DNA of 64,000 nucleotides from Benzoatithermus flavus (lineage in GTDB: Bacteria; Pseudomonadota; Alphaproteobacteria; Geminicoccales; Geminicoccaceae). Within the stretch, counting starts at the first letter, position 1. Every line of letters begins with the position of its first letter. The notes beneath the pieces are model-generated. The model did not search any database, was not told where the DNA came from, and worked only from the letters and a program-made list of their open reading frames with translations. Location of the stretch: the NCBI RefSeq assembly GCF_037908215.1, contig NZ_JBBLZC010000011.1, positions 1 through 64,000 on the forward strand, read 5' to 3'. A program made the translations under genes and the position numbers. Positions 1 to 8,050 of the stretch are shown one piece after another.

Positions 1-92
1 TCGCCGGTCGCCGGGTCGAACACCGGCGCGGTGCGGCCGCTGCGGCCCGCCACCAGCTTGCCGCCGATGAAGTGCTGGATCTCTCTCGGCAT
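1..92 (-). CDS. mmsA/iolA: CoA-acylating (methyl)malonate-semialdehyde dehydrogenase, N-terminal fragment
   Basis: Only the first 30 codons lie in the window; the gene runs off the left edge. The start ATG at 92-90 follows a GGAGG Shine-Dalgarno with an 8-nt spacer. The visible N-terminus (MPREIQHFIGGK, then a VFDPATG segment) is typical of MmsA/IolA, an NAD- and CoA-dependent aldehyde dehydrogenase that converts malonate semialdehyde to acetyl-CoA, the last step of myo-inositol breakdown. It sits 56 nt downstream of iolD on the same strand, which supports the inositol assignment over the valine-degradation role of the same family. Confidence 0.75.
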   Translation of the reverse strand, partial: MPREIQHFIGGKLVAGRSGRTAPVFDPATG

Positions 93-148
93 GGCGCCTG
101 TCCTCCGTTGATCCCTGCTGCCGGCCGCGGCCTGCCGCGACCCGCTCC

Positions 149-1996
149 TCAGCCCATGGCCTGCGCCGCGCGGGCTTCGAGATAGCCCTCGCGCGCCTTG
201 CGCACTTCTGCGCGCGGCGAGGTCTCGGGCACGGCCACGTCCCACCAGGCACCACCCGCCTCGGTCGTCGCCAGGGGATCGGTGTCGATCACGACGACAT
301 AGGTGCCTTTGGCCGCCCTGGCGCGCTCCAGTGCCAGCTCGAGCTCGCCGATGCCCGTCACCTTCTCGGCCTCGGCCCCCATCGCCCGGGCATGGGCCGC
401 GAAGTCGATCCAGGCATCGCTCGCCTTGTGGTCGACGTGCTCGATCAGGTTGTTGAACGGCGCCCCGCCGCAGGCTTGCTGCAGCCGGTTGATGCAGCCG
501 AAGCCCCGGTTGTCGAGCACGGTAACGATCAGCTTCTTGCCGAGCAGCACCGAGGTCTGCAGCTCCGCGTTCAACATCATGTAGGAGCCGTCGCCCACCA
601 TGACGTACACCTCGCGCTCGGGCAGCGCCATCTTCACGCCGAGCCCGCCCGCGATCTCGTAGCCCATGCAGGAGAAGCCGTATTCCAGATGGTAGCCGTT
701 CGGCCGCTGGGGCCGCCAGAGCTTGTGCAGCTCGCCCGGCAGCCCGCCCGCGGCGCAGACCACGACGCCATCGGCGCCCGCCGCCCGGTTCACGGCCCCC
801 ACGACCTGCGCATCGGTCGGCAGGTCCGCATTGCCGGGTGCCGTCACCTCGTCCACCGCTGCGTTCCATTCGGCGACGAGCGCCTTCACCCGCTCCTGCC
901 ATGCCCTGCTGGTGGCATGGCCGTCCAGGGCCGCGGTCAGATCCTCGAGCGTGCGTTTCGCGTCGCCCACGAGCGGCACCGCGTTGTGCTTGCCGGCATC
1001 GTAAGGCTGGACGTTGAGCTGGATCAGCGTGGCCGAGCCCGGCAGCAGCGCCCGCGAGCCGGTGGTGAAGTCCTGAAGGCGCGTGCCCACGGCCAGGATC
1101 ACGTCGGCCTCCCGCGCCAGCGCGTTGGCGGCCGAGGTGCCGGTGACGCCGATGGCACCCACGGCCATGGGATGGGTCCAGGGCATCGCGCTCTTGCCGG
1201 CCTGGGTCTCGGCCACTGGGATGCCGTGCTCGGCCGCGAAGGCCTGGAGCGTCTCTGCGGCCTCGGCGTAGAGCACGCCGCCGCCCGCCACGATCAGGGG
1301 TCGCTCGGCCTCGCGCAGGATGCGTACCGCGCGCTCCAGCTCCGGGGCGTCCGCACCGGGCCGGCGGGGAACGTGGACCCGGACACGGAAGAACGCTTCC
1401 GGATAGTCGCAAGCTTCGGCCTGGACGTCCTGGCACAAGGCGAGGGTGACGGGTCCGCACTCGACCGGGTCGGTCAGGACCTGGACCGCGCGCGGCAGCG
1501 AGGTCAGGAGCTGCTCGGGCCGGGTGATCCGGTCCCACCAACGCGAGACCGGCTTGAAACAGTCGGTGACGCTCAGGGTGGCGTCGTTGAAATCCTCGAT
1601 CTGCTGCAGCACCGGGTCGGGGCGGCGGTTCGCGAACACGTCGCCCGGCAGCAGCAGGACCGGCAGGCGGTTGACGTGCGCGACACCGGCCGCGGTCAAC
1701 ATGTTCATGGCGCCCGGCCCGATCGAGGTGGTGCAGGCCATCATCTGCCGACGGTTCTTCGCCTTGGCGAACGCGACCGCGGCGAGCGCCATGCCCTGCT
1801 CGTTGTGGGCGCGATAGGTGGGCAGGGTCTGCCTCGCCTGGTAGAGCGCCTCGCCCATCCCGGCGACGTTGCCGTGGCCGAAGATCGCCCAGCAGCCGGC
1901 GAACAGCGGCGCCTCGCGTCCGTCGATCATCGTGCGCTGCGCCGCGAGGAAGCGCACCAGAGCCTGCGCCGTCGTGAGCCGCACCGTCCTCTCCAT
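149..1996 (-). CDS. iolD: 3D-(3,5/4)-trihydroxycyclohexane-1,2-dione acylhydrolase (decyclizing)
   Basis: A 615-residue thiamine-diphosphate enzyme that opens the cyclohexane-dione ring to 5-deoxy-glucuronate in cytosolic myo-inositol catabolism. The three TPP-enzyme domains are present. The N-terminal pyrimidine-binding domain carries FGHGNVAG, the central domain carries GGGVLYAEA, and the C-terminal domain has the cofactor/Mg motif GDGSYMMLN followed by LDNRGFG. I chose the ATG at 1996 (MERTVRLTTAQ) because a GGGGAGA element lies just upstream; the frame stays open to 2140 but that extension is not family-like. It is followed by mmsA/iolA and preceded by an RpiR-family regulator gene, the usual proteobacterial iol arrangement. 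Confidence 0.9.
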   Translation of the reverse strand: MERTVRLTTAQALVRFLAAQRTMIDGREAPLFAGCWAIFGHGNVAGMGEALYQARQTLPTYRAHNEQGMALAAVAFAKAKNRRQMMACTTSIGPGAMNMLTAAGVAHVNRLPVLLLPGDVFANRRPDPVLQQIEDFNDATLSVTDCFKPVSRWWDRITRPEQLLTSLPRAVQVLTDPVECGPVTLALCQDVQAEACDYPEAFFRVRVHVPRRPGADAPELERAVRILREAERPLIVAGGGVLYAEAAETLQAFAAEHGIPVAETQAGKSAMPWTHPMAVGAIGVTGTSAANALAREADVILAVGTRLQDFTTGSRALLPGSATLIQLNVQPYDAGKHNAVPLVGDAKRTLEDLTAALDGHATSRAWQERVKALVAEWNAAVDEVTAPGNADLPTDAQVVGAVNRAAGADGVVVCAAGGLPGELHKLWRPQRPNGYHLEYGFSCMGYEIAGGLGVKMALPEREVYVMVGDGSYMMLNAELQTSVLLGKKLIVTVLDNRGFGCINRLQQACGGAPFNNLIEHVDHKASDAWIDFAAHARAMGAEAEKVTGIGELELALERARAAKGTYVVVIDTDPLATTEAGGAWWDVAVPETSPRAEVRKAREGYLEARAAQAMG

Positions 1997-2079
1997 GCCC
2001 GTTCTCCCCAATCCCGTTCCTTGCCGATCCCGGCGGGCGGCTTTCGCCTCTCCTGCGTGCTCCGATCGGGCGCGCCCAT

Positions 2080-2128
2080 AGAACAAAATTTTCATTCGGA
2101 ATGCAAGGTTGAATGGAACATTTTTTTC
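2080..2128 (-). promoter_or_regulatory. Candidate RpiR/IolR operator pair upstream of iolD
   Basis: The iolD leader is the most AT-rich stretch of this locus. It contains two similar imperfect dyads 35 bp apart: AGAA-N6-TTTC at 2080-2093 and GGAA-N6-TTTC at 2115-2128. Proteobacterial IolR proteins are recalled to bind GGAA-N6-TTCC sites, so these are one or two mismatches away. A further TGAA-N6-ATTC site lies at about 3185-3198, upstream of the regulator gene itself. Binding is inferred. Confidence 0.4.
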
Positions 2129-2179
2129 ACTTTTTTGCACGGCGCCACGCTGCCGGCACGGGTGCGGTCCCGTCCGGCT

Positions 2180-3088
2180 TCAGCCGGCAGCGTCCGCGGG
2201 CTCCGGCGCTTCGGTTTCCGCCCGGCGCGCTTCGACCCGCGCGCGCCGCGCCGGCCGAGAGGACCGCCGGCCCTTGCCGTCCTCGCCGAGCTTCTGGCCG
2301 AGCTGCACCACGAGAGCCAGAGCCAGGCACATCGTGGTCGAGAGCGAGCGGAAGCCCTGGAGCTCCGCGTCCTGCAGCTCGAACGCCACCTCGGCCAGCG
2401 GCAGGAGCGGGCTCAGCGGCCCGTCGGTCAGCACCACGATCGGCACGCCGCGCTCGCCCGCCCGGTGCGCCACGGCCAAGGTCTCCGGAGCGTAAGGCGC
2501 GAACGAGATCACGACGAGCACGTCGCGCTCGCCGATGAAGTTGGCCTGCTGCAGCGTCGTGCCGCCGATCCCGTCCAGAAGGTGGGTGCGCGGACCGAGC
2601 TGGCCGAAGGCATAGCTCAGGTAGGATGCCACCGCGAAGGCACGCCTTTGGCCCACGACGTGGATCACCTCGGCGCGCGCGAGCAGCGCGGCCGCCCGCT
2701 CGAGCTGCTCGGGCCGGGTGCTGTGACGGAGCTGATCGAGCGAGCGTATGCCGGCCTCGACCAGCCGGTCGAGGAGCGAGGCCGGCGAGGCCGCGGCATC
2801 GGACTGCCGCAAGGCGCGGATGCGCGCGGCATAGTCGCTGGAGCGTTCGACGAGCTGCCGGCGGAACACGCGCTGCATGGCGCTGAACCCGTCGAAGCCG
2901 AAGGCGTTCGCGAACCGGATCAGGCTCGACGGCGGGACCTTGGCCCGCTCGGCGATGACGGCGATGGTCTCGAGCGCCATGTCGTCGGGATGGGTGAGCG
3001 CAAACTCGGCCACCTGGCGCAGGCGCGGACTGAGGCTCGGGCATCTGGCGGCGATCTCGGCCTTCAGCAGGTCGTAGCTCGTGGTCAC
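2180..3088 (-). CDS. MurR/RpiR-family transcriptional regulator, probable inositol regulator
   Basis: A 302-residue repressor-type protein. An N-terminal RpiR helix-turn-helix domain (residues about 1-85, with IAERAKVPPSSLIRFAN as the recognition region) is followed by a SIS sugar-phosphate-binding domain (about 120-250, with VIHVVGQRRAFAVA and VVISFAPYAPET). A charged Arg/Glu-rich tail ends the protein. I chose the GTG at 3088, which has GGAGG 10 nt upstream; an ATG at 3163 would add 25 residues without a good ribosome site. Its position next to iolD suggests that it responds to an inositol-pathway intermediate, as IolR does in Caulobacter and Sinorhizobium. The ligand is inferred. Confidence 0.8.
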   Translation of the reverse strand: MTTSYDLLKAEIAARCPSLSPRLRQVAEFALTHPDDMALETIAVIAERAKVPPSSLIRFANAFGFDGFSAMQRVFRRQLVERSSDYAARIRALRQSDAAASPASLLDRLVEAGIRSLDQLRHSTRPEQLERAAALLARAEVIHVVGQRRAFAVASYLSYAFGQLGPRTHLLDGIGGTTLQQANFIGERDVLVVISFAPYAPETLAVAHRAGERGVPIVVLTDGPLSPLLPLAEVAFELQDAELQGFRSLSTTMCLALALVVQLGQKLGEDGKGRRSSRPARRARVEARRAETEAPEPADAAG

Positions 3089-3222
3089 CGTCCATCGTCC
3101 TCCGCGGGAAGCTCGGCCGGAGCGGATCGTCGCGATCGCCCGACCAGGGATGTCGGCGGACATTTTCCACGAATTCCGCTGCGATGAAACGAAAATTCGA
3201 TCCGCAAGGCGGACACGTGGCT

Positions 3223-4617
3223 TCAGGAGCCGTCCTCGAGGCGCAGGCCGTATTTGTCGACCCGATAGCGCATGGCATCGCGCGACATGCCGAGCAGGCG
3301 CCCGGCCTGGGTCATGTTCCAGCCGGTCCGGGTCAGGGCCTGGAGCGTCAGGCTGCGCTCGAGCTCCTCGAGGTCGACTCCCTGCTCCGGCAGCACGAAC
3401 CCTTCGGCCGGCAGGACCTGCGCGGCGCCGTCGCGCGCGAACGGCAGGACGGCGGCCTCGATCTCGTCGCCGTGGTGGAACACGACGATCTGCTCGAGCA
3501 GGTTCCTGAGTTCGCGCACGTTGCCGGGCCAGCCGTAGCGCAGAAGGGCCTGCCGCGCCTGCGCGCCCAGGCCCGGCGGCTGGCGGCCGTAGCGCCGGGC
3601 GTGCTGGCGCAGGAAGTGCTCCGCGAGCAGCACGATGTCCTCGCCGCGCTCGCGCAAGGGAGGCGCTTCCAGCGTCACCACCGAGAGGCGGTAGTAGAGA
3701 TCGGGCCGGAACCGGCCTTCCGCTGCGAGCTCCTTCAGGGGCCGGTTGGTCGCCGCGACCACCCGGACATCGGCCGCGATCTCGCGGCTCGCCCCCAGCC
3801 GTCGCACCCGGCCGGTCTCGATCACGCGCAGGAGCTTCGCCTGCAGCGAAGGGTCGAGCTCACCGATCTCGTCCAGGAAGATGGTGCCGCCACCCGCCGC
3901 CTCGAACAGGCCGATCCGCTTCTCCTTGGCGTCGGTGAACGCACCGCGCTCGTGGCCGAACAGCTCGCCCTCGATCAGGTGCGCTGGCAGCGTGGCGCAG
4001 TTGAGCTCGATGAACGGGGCTTGCCGGCGCGGCCCGGCGACGTGGATCGCGCGGGCGATCAGCTCCTTGCCGGTGCCGGTCTCGCCGCTGATCAGCACGG
4101 GCGGCGGCACGCCCTGGATCGACGCCTCCGCCGCGACGAGCTGCCGGATGCGTGTCTTGAGCGCCAGGATCGCCGGACTCTCGCCGACGATCCGGTCGAT
4201 TCCGGCCCGGCTCTCGTCGCGGCGGCGGAAATAGGAGAGAGCCGTCGTCGTGCGCTCCTCCTCGAGCGCCCGGTCGATCACGCGCTTCAGCTCGCTCAGG
4301 ACCACGGGTTTCGCGAGATACTCGTAAGCGCCGGCCTTGATCGCCTCGACCGCGGTCTGCACGCTGCCGTGCGCCGTCAGCATGACGACCTTGATGCCGG
4401 ACTCGCGCGCCCGCAGGTGGCGGAGCACGGCGAGCCCGTTCATGCCGGGAAGCTGGAGATCGAGGATCACGAAGTCGGGGCGGAAGCTCTCGGCCAGCTT
4501 CAGGCCGCTCTCGCCGTCGCCGCAGCAGCGTGCCTCGAATCCGTCCTCCTCGAGATAGTCCTTGATGTTGCGCGCCAGCGAGGTCTCGTCCTCGATGATC
4601 AGGATGCCGTGCGCCAT
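3223..4617 (-). CDS. NtrC-family sigma-54-dependent response regulator
   Basis: A 464-residue protein with an N-terminal receiver (phospho-acceptor D53 in ILDLQLPG, acidic pocket at E9-D10, K103 in LAKP), a central AAA+ domain (Walker A GETGTGKE at about 178-185, Walker B FLDEIGE) and a C-terminal Fis-type helix-turn-helix (MTQAGRLLGMSRDAMRYR). The sigma-54 contact loop reads GAFTDA at 225-230 instead of the canonical GAFTGA; I recall this as a natural variant in some lineages. The gene lies 11 nt downstream of a sensor kinase gene and is the last of a three-gene operon (kinase paralogue, kinase, regulator). Its targets are not evident, and I found no clear sigma-54 promoter in the window. 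Confidence 0.88.
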   Translation of the reverse strand: MAHGILIIEDETSLARNIKDYLEEDGFEARCCGDGESGLKLAESFRPDFVILDLQLPGMNGLAVLRHLRARESGIKVVMLTAHGSVQTAVEAIKAGAYEYLAKPVVLSELKRVIDRALEEERTTTALSYFRRRDESRAGIDRIVGESPAILALKTRIRQLVAAEASIQGVPPPVLISGETGTGKELIARAIHVAGPRRQAPFIELNCATLPAHLIEGELFGHERGAFTDAKEKRIGLFEAAGGGTIFLDEIGELDPSLQAKLLRVIETGRVRRLGASREIAADVRVVAATNRPLKELAAEGRFRPDLYYRLSVVTLEAPPLRERGEDIVLLAEHFLRQHARRYGRQPPGLGAQARQALLRYGWPGNVRELRNLLEQIVVFHHGDEIEAAVLPFARDGAAQVLPAEGFVLPEQGVDLEELERSLTLQALTRTGWNMTQAGRLLGMSRDAMRYRVDKYGLRLEDGS

Positions 4618-4628
4618 GGGACCGCCCG

Positions 4629-6071
4629 CTATCTCGCAACCGGTAGGAGCAATATCGCCGATGTGCCGGCCGCGGGCACGCTTTCCAGGGTGATGCGTCC
4701 TCCGTGGCGCTCCACGATGCGTCGTGCCAGCGCCAGGCCCAGGCCCAGGCCCGAGGGCTTGGAGGTGACGAACGGGGTGAAGGCGCGCGCGAGCTGCTCC
4801 CCGCTCATGCCGCAGCCCGTGTCGGCGATCACGAGCTCGACGGCGCTCCGGCCGACGGGCCGCAGCGCGATCGTGATGCTGCCGCCTTCCGGCATGGCGT
4901 GGATCGCGTTGGTGACGAGGCCGTTCAGCACCTGCTCGAGCGCACCGGGCGGGATCGCGACCGCGGGCACGGTCGCGGCCGGGCTCTCGTGCCAGGCGAT
5001 TCCGTGCCGCTCGAGTTCGGTCGCGTTGTTGGCGCGCACGCTCGCGAGCACCTGCCGCAGATCGGCGCCTTTGTTCCCGGTCTCGGGCGGGTCGGCGCTC
5101 AGATATTGCCGCACCCACTGCGCCAGCCGGTCGGACTGGGCCATGATGTCGTCGAGAAGGGCCTGGACCCGCTCGGGCGAGCGCAGCCGGGCCGCGAGCT
5201 CGGCGGAAGAGCGGATCGAGGCCAGGGGATTGCGGAGCGAGTGCGCCACCGCGGCCGCCATCTCGCCGGCGGTGACGAGCCGCTGGCCTTCGGCGATCGC
5301 CTTCGCCTGCGCGCGCATGACGCGATCCGCCCGCCGGACCAGCCAGATCAGCGCCGTGACGATCAGGAAGGCGCCGAGCGCCGCGTTGGTGAAGATGAGG
5401 CGCTGGCCGGAGCGGATCGCCTCGAACAGGGCGTGCGGGCTGCGGTAGATCTCGACCACGCCCACGACCTCGCCTCTGCTCTTTCCACCGCGGAAGATCG
5501 GGATGTAGTTCTCGACGTAAGGACGCCCTGGCTCGACGAAGTCGACGTGCTCGTCCTTCGCGTCCTCCTCGCCGGCGATGCCGAAGGCGAAGATCGGCTC
5601 GCCGCGCGCAGCCTCCTCGAGCTCCTCGTTGCGGGCGAAGCGCCGCCCGATCAGGCTGGGCGCGGTCGACCAGACGACGGTGTGATCGAGGCGGTAGATG
5701 TTCGCACGCAGCACGTCGGGCATCTGGCCGACATGGACGAAGAAACGCGCGAGCTCGTCCGCCGGCTCGCCCGCTCTGGCCGCGGCGAAGTAGCGGTCGG
5801 CGTCCTCGATGCCGAAGACGTGGTTGATGAACTCGGTCGTGACCTTGACGTCGAGCGCCAACATCCGCTCGCTCATGAAGCGCTGCAGGAGCCAGGCCGA
5901 GGTGAAGCTGACTGCCGCGACCGAGATCAGGCTCAGGATCAGGAACCAGGCGACGAGGCTGATCCTGCCCACGGCCGGCCGCGGCGGCACGAGCGATCCT
6001 TTCGTACCGGGGGTGCATGCAGCACCCGCGGCAGTGGCCCTCGCCCATGGAGCCCGAGCAAACCTGATCAT
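4629..6071 (-). CDS. Membrane sensor histidine kinase (cognate of the NtrC-type regulator)
   Basis: A 480-residue inner-membrane kinase. A transmembrane helix at about 37-62 and another at about 228-246 flank a periplasmic sensing domain of about 165 residues. The HisKA phospho-acceptor is H277 in AHSLRNPLASIR. The ATPase domain is intact: N-box N388 in TNAIHAM, G1 box D417 in ADTGCG, and a GLGLGLALARRIVERHGG G2 region. The ATG at 6071 leaves a 22-nt gap after the upstream gene; the next in-frame ATG at 6191 would overlap that gene by about 100 nt. Operon position makes it the likely phosphodonor for the regulator that follows. The signal is unknown. Confidence 0.85.
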   Translation of the reverse strand: MIRFARAPWARATAAGAACTPGTKGSLVPPRPAVGRISLVAWFLILSLISVAAVSFTSAWLLQRFMSERMLALDVKVTTEFINHVFGIEDADRYFAAARAGEPADELARFFVHVGQMPDVLRANIYRLDHTVVWSTAPSLIGRRFARNEELEEAARGEPIFAFGIAGEEDAKDEHVDFVEPGRPYVENYIPIFRGGKSRGEVVGVVEIYRSPHALFEAIRSGQRLIFTNAALGAFLIVTALIWLVRRADRVMRAQAKAIAEGQRLVTAGEMAAAVAHSLRNPLASIRSSAELAARLRSPERVQALLDDIMAQSDRLAQWVRQYLSADPPETGNKGADLRQVLASVRANNATELERHGIAWHESPAATVPAVAIPPGALEQVLNGLVTNAIHAMPEGGSITIALRPVGRSAVELVIADTGCGMSGEQLARAFTPFVTSKPSGLGLGLALARRIVERHGGRITLESVPAAGTSAILLLPVAR

Positions 6072-6093
6072 GTCCCGGCACGTTTCGGCGGGA

Positions 6094-7449
6094 TCACTGC
6101 CCCCGCGACAGGCCGACCTCGCGTGCGACCGGCAGCCGGAGTATGACGACCGTGCCGCGGCTTGTCCCGCTTGCGAGGGCGATGTCTGCATTCCGGTGCT
6201 CCAGGATGCGTTCGATCGCGGCCAGGCCCGGACCCGGCGGCCCGGCCGCCGGTGCGGCGGAGGCCCGGGCGAGTCGCTCCTCGCTCGGGCCGTGGCCCAT
6301 GGCAGCGATCTCGAGCTCGACGATGTCGTCCCCGGCCGGGCGGGCGCCGATCCTGATCGTCCCGCCCCACGGCATGGCGTGAATCGCGTCGGCGACGAGA
6401 CCGTTCAGCACCTGTTCCAGGGTTTCCGGGTCGAGCCGGACCGCAGGCCACGCCGTTTCCCTCTCCTCCCAACGGATCCTGCGGCGCGAAAGCTCGGCCG
6501 CGCGGGCTGCACGGACGGCGGCGAGCGCCGTCCCGAGCGATGCGCCCGCGGGCGCACCCTCGGCCCGGACCTCGAGCAGGTAGCGCCGTATCCATGCCTC
6601 GATCTGGTCGGAACGGGCCATGATCTCGTCGAGCAGGGCCGAAACCCGCTCGGGCGAGGGCGCGCGCACGGCCTGTTCGGCGCAAGAGCGGATCGCGGCG
6701 AGCGGATCCCGCAGCCCATGGCCGGCGGCGGTGGTGAGCGCGGCGGCCGTGGCGAGGCACTCGTCCAGCGTCGTCGCCGCCTGCCGCCGGATCTCGGCAT
6801 CGACACGGCGCGTCGCCCCGCACAGGCCGCCCAGGATCAGCAGCGTGCCGAGGCCCGTGCCTGCGGCGATCCAGCGTCCGCTGCCGGCGAGCAGGGCGAG
6901 CGCGTGGTCGGGGGTGCGGTGGAGCTCGAGCACGCCCACGACCGCGTGGTCCGCTCCGCCGCTCCGGAACAGCGGCACGTAGCTCGCGACGAGGCCCTGC
7001 GCGGCCGGGTCCAACGCGAAGGCGGGCCGCCCGGCCGCCGCCTCGGCCACGAGCTCCTTCCCGTCCTCGGCCTGCGCGACGCCGTGCCCGCCGAACGAGC
7101 GCACGATGCTGCCGTCGGGTGCCCGCAGCACGGCACGAGCGACGTCGGGCAGGCCGGCGACGGCCGCGAGCAGGCGCTCGGCCCTCGCCGGATCAGCCGT
7201 CCCGGCGGCGAAGGCATCGTTCACGAGCTCCATGGTCCGCTCGGTGTCGAGCGTCAGCAGATGGACGACGAGGTGGCGGTGCAGCAGATAGGCCGAGATG
7301 CCGCTGAAGCCGGCGAACGACAGGACGCCCGCGAGGGGCCAGGCGAGCAGACCCGCCCGCCGCCACGGACGGATGGAGACCGAGGCCGCGGCGGACCCGG
7401 CGCGGGCGGCCATATGGTCCTTGACCCTCGAGAGCGAAGCGAAGCTCAT
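6094..7449 (-). CDS. Histidine-kinase paralogue with degenerate ATP-binding domain (probable pseudokinase)
   Basis: A 451-residue homologue of the next gene in the operon, colinear with it throughout: two membrane segments (about 34-56 and 194-212), a periplasmic domain, HisKA and a HATPase-like domain. The phospho-acceptor is kept (H244 in GHGLRDPLAAIR, with the usual Asn replaced by Asp). The catalytic domain has lost key positions: N-box Asn becomes D354 (VADAIHAM), G1-box Asp becomes A383 (IAAMGHG), and the G2 Gly-rich loop reads AAGPPGPGLA. The frame is intact, so it is probably expressed, perhaps as a non-catalytic partner that dimerises with the intact kinase or is phosphorylated by it. 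Start ATG at 7449 has GGAG 8 nt upstream. Confidence 0.75.
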   Translation of the reverse strand: MSFASLSRVKDHMAARAGSAAASVSIRPWRRAGLLAWPLAGVLSFAGFSGISAYLLHRHLVVHLLTLDTERTMELVNDAFAAGTADPARAERLLAAVAGLPDVARAVLRAPDGSIVRSFGGHGVAQAEDGKELVAEAAAGRPAFALDPAAQGLVASYVPLFRSGGADHAVVGVLELHRTPDHALALLAGSGRWIAAGTGLGTLLILGGLCGATRRVDAEIRRQAATTLDECLATAAALTTAAGHGLRDPLAAIRSCAEQAVRAPSPERVSALLDEIMARSDQIEAWIRRYLLEVRAEGAPAGASLGTALAAVRAARAAELSRRRIRWEERETAWPAVRLDPETLEQVLNGLVADAIHAMPWGGTIRIGARPAGDDIVELEIAAMGHGPSEERLARASAAPAAGPPGPGLAAIERILEHRNADIALASGTSRGTVVILRLPVAREVGLSRGQ

Positions 7450-8050
7450 GACGGGCGCTCCGGTCGGGCGTGGCACGCCGGCAGCCCGACCGCGAGGACC
7501 TTCGGGTTCGGCGCCGTGCACCCCTGCCCCGGTCGTTGCACGAGCCGTGCCAGAGCGCCGATGCGGCGGCGGCAGCCCATGCAGGCCCAGGCTTTTCGCG
7601 GTTCCCGGCCCGGGTCTCGGGCCCCGTCCACGCCGATCCCCCACGCACATCGTGCGATCATCCGCACCGGGCCGCGGATTTTCCCTGCCCCGACGACCCG
7701 GTATCGGACATTCGCCCATATCGGACAGTGGCATCGGGCCGCAAGATCGGAGAGGCGGATGAACCGATTCGCCGTCATGGTGAAGACATCCGATCGTTCT
7801 TGCGGATCATGCCGGCTCGATCATTGGGGACATCGTCGTCTCTGCTGGCCTTTCGGCGCGAACATTGTCGAAGATGTCCTCACGGAATCGGGCGCTCACT
7901 GCTCTTCCTCCGTTTCTGTCCTGCGGGAACGGCTCCTTCGGGGATCGGCGGGCGATGCCGGAGCGCGGTCCATGCGGACGGCGCCGCTTCGGATCGCCGG
8001 GTGCGAGACGGTGCCGCGAGGGCGGATCGGCAGGGGATGAGCCCGCGGCC
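7450..8050. other. Intergenic region with a 17-bp-period direct repeat
   Basis: I see no credible gene; short open frames here have no domain-like composition. The region should hold the promoter of the two-component operon. A perfect direct repeat, TATCGGACA, occurs at 7702-7710 and again at 7719-7727. The 17-bp period is unusual for a same-face tandem site but could serve a dimeric regulator. No clear -35/-10 pair could be chosen. Confidence 0.45.

Noticed and set aside
2115..2140. GGAAC upstream of iolD as an EcfG -35 element
   Set aside because: No CGTT follows at 16-17 nt, and iolD lies on the other strand.
392..3187. Very long plus-strand open frame opposite iolD and the RpiR gene
   Set aside because: It is antisense to two genes with clear domains, has Arg/His/Gln-rich composition and no domain signal. 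In GC-rich DNA such antisense frames arise from codon bias.
7728..7748. TGGCAT...CGCAAG as a sigma-54 promoter
   Set aside because: The GG-to-GC spacing is 9 rather than 10 nt and it points away from the two-component operon.
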